Shown here piece after piece: positions 5,933 through 6,641 of a stretch of 6,641 bases of DNA. The DNA is taken from NCBI GenBank assembly GCA_023299965.1, contig JALZVN010000067.1, positions 1 through 6,641 on the forward strand, in the 5' to 3' direction. Position numbers and translations under genes: made by a program. Within the stretch, counting starts at the first letter, position 1; each line of letters starts with the position of its first letter. Origin of the DNA: Saprospiraceae bacterium. Its GTDB lineage: Bacteria; Bacteroidota; Bacteroidia; Chitinophagales; Saprospiraceae. The notes below the pieces were generated by a model that saw only the letters and a program-made list of their open reading frames with translations, ran no database searches and was not told the origin of the DNA.

Positions 5933-6100
5933 TCAGCTCAATTCTTCATGTTCTAACAAACAGGATTCGCAAAGACAATCTTTATAGTCTTTCTTCATTT
6001 GCGCTGCCACAGATGGAGATATAGTATACCCTTGGCACCAACAAGAAGCATTGGCATGGCATAAAAATTCCTTTTGACAACGGCTACATTTCTTCTCCAT
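5933..6100 (-). CDS. Cysteine-rich CWC family protein, 55 aa
   Basis: This small gene runs from the ATG at 6100 to the TGA at 5933. The product begins MEKKCSRCQKEFLC and contains the diagnostic Cys-Trp-Cys at residues 20-22, preceded by Cys5, Cys8 and Cys14. After a short ISPSV segment comes a second cluster, DCLCESC (Cys42, Cys44, Cys47). The spacing matches the Cys_rich_CWC family, small proteins with likely metal-binding (zinc-ribbon-like) cysteines and no known function. Its start lies 17 nt inside the end of folB in another frame, so translational coupling in a ruvC-folB-CWC operon is likely. Confidence 0.87.
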   Translation of the reverse strand: MEKKCSRCQKEFLCHANASCWCQGYTISPSVAAQMKKDYKDCLCESCLLEHEELS

Positions 6101-6452
6101 ATTGCTTTGATATACTTACTTGAGAGGCGTATACTGTACCCCCTAATGGTGGATTCAACTTCTCTAATACGATATGTACTCCTTCTATATTGGGATAATC
6201 TTCTTTCAGCTGGACTTCAATTTTGGAGACTACGTGTTCCAAAAGTTTAGCTGGTGTTGACATTATTTCCTTACAAGTATGATATATGCCTTCATAGTTG
6301 ACCGTATCTTGAAGTTCATCATTATGACCGGCTTTTGCAAAATCAACCTGAACGGTCACATCCAAGTTGTAATGAGCACCCCAAATCCTCTCCTCTTCAT
6401 AGTAGCCATGGAAAGCAAAGAACTTCATTCCTTTTAGTGCAATTGTATTCAT
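6084..6452 (-). CDS. folB: Dihydroneopterin aldolase FolB
   Basis: The 122-residue protein is the normal length for FolB, the cytoplasmic folate-pathway enzyme that converts 7,8-dihydroneopterin to 6-hydroxymethyl-7,8-dihydropterin and glycolaldehyde. Visible signatures are KGMKFFAFHGYYEEER (7-22), DTVNYEGIY (49-57), LLEHV (70-74) and EKLNPPLGGTV (97-107). By alignment from memory with the S. aureus enzyme, Glu21, Tyr53, Glu72 and Lys98 correspond to the pterin-binding and catalytic residues, so the enzyme looks active. The ATG at 6452 follows the ruvC stop after 10 nt, and the 3' end overlaps the CWC gene. Both point to one transcription unit. Confidence 0.96.
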   Translation of the reverse strand: MNTIALKGMKFFAFHGYYEEERIWGAHYNLDVTVQVDFAKAGHNDELQDTVNYEGIYHTCKEIMSTPAKLLEHVVSKIEVQLKEDYPNIEGVHIVLEKLNPPLGGTVYASQVSISKQYGEEM

Positions 6453-6462
6453 AGCGCTGTAC

Positions 6463-6641
6463 TTAAAACTTTTTAATTTTATCAGGATTGTTTTTTATAA
6501 AAGAATCCCAAGAGCCTCCTTTCATACCTGCCAAAGGGGAACTCGCCTGATAATAATGACAAACTGCTGCACCCAAGGCATCCGTTTCGTCTAACTTTTT
6601 GTCTGCCATGGAAACCTTCAATATACTAGCCAACATGGCAC
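6463..6641 (-). CDS. ruvC: Holliday junction resolvase RuvC, C-terminal part (5' end off window)
   Basis: Only the last 58 codons are in the window. They contain the RuvC C-terminal helix pair: AMLASILKV, then KLDETDALGAAVCHYYQ. In this the two Asp residues of DETD correspond to the last two of the four catalytic metal-binding acids (Asp138 and Asp141 in E. coli numbering), followed by the conserved CH. The tail WDSFIKNNPDKIKKF, ending in TAA at 6463, resembles other Bacteroidota RuvC tails. RuvC cuts Holliday junctions symmetrically together with RuvAB; neither ruvA nor ruvB is visible here. It is probably the first visible gene of an operon with folB and the CWC gene. Confidence 0.86.
   Translation of the reverse strand, partial: AMLASILKVSMADKKLDETDALGAAVCHYYQASSPLAGMKGGSWDSFIKNNPDKIKKF

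Noticed and set aside
1..6641. CRISPR arrays, tRNA/rRNA genes, transposases, integrases, toxin-antitoxin or defence cassettes
   Set aside because: No regularly spaced repeats, cloverleaf-like segments or relevant protein motifs were seen on either strand.

Overview
The window reads as a stretch of ordinary chromosome from a member of the Bacteroidota. The DNA is AT-rich, Shine-Dalgarno sites are weak or absent, and there is one good match to the Bacteroidota promoter consensus (TTG, 18-nt spacer, TAnnTTTG). It also carries families typical of that phylum: a DUF6089-type outer-membrane barrel, a DUF4197 lipoprotein, a short RsmI-like methylase and a CWC-type small zinc-ribbon-like protein. I see no insertion sequence, integrase, CRISPR array, tRNA or rRNA gene.

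Layout. Positions 1-778 (minus) hold most of scpA, a condensin subunit gene cut by the left edge. A short divergent gap follows, then a plus-strand RsmI-like SAM-dependent methyltransferase with a TTG start (992-1699). That gene ends at an exceptionally long perfect palindrome that is a bidirectional terminator (1727-1781). Positions 1782-2107 have no confident gene. They hold a GC-rich island containing a 42-codon minus-strand reading frame that stops just before the palindrome, then AT-rich DNA with several dyads. Positions 2108-2737 (minus) encode a helical lipoprotein of unknown role. An AT-rich divergent intergenic region carries the clear promoter for a plus-strand DUF6089-like outer-membrane protein (3042-3857). 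It is followed by a YjbQ-family protein (3925-4341) and, 5 nt later, a LysE-family exporter (4347-4970), whose stop codon lies in the stem of a second bidirectional terminator (4966-5015). Converging on this is a minus-strand DUF4197 lipoprotein (5059-5769). Its upstream region (5799-5919) folds into a multi-tier set of nested inverted repeats. At the right end a minus-strand cluster runs ruvC (3' end only), folB and a 55-residue Cys-rich CWC protein, with a 10-nt gap and then a 17-nt overlap.

How the genes fit together. Most are unlinked housekeeping functions: chromosome segregation, RNA modification, Holliday-junction resolution, folate synthesis, export and envelope lipoproteins. The ruvC-folB-CWC cluster and the yjbQ-lysE pair are the probable operons. 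I do not see a convincing new multi-gene system. The parts most worth a second look are non-coding: the structured leader of the DUF4197 gene, and the GC-rich island with its small reading frame next to the long palindrome.
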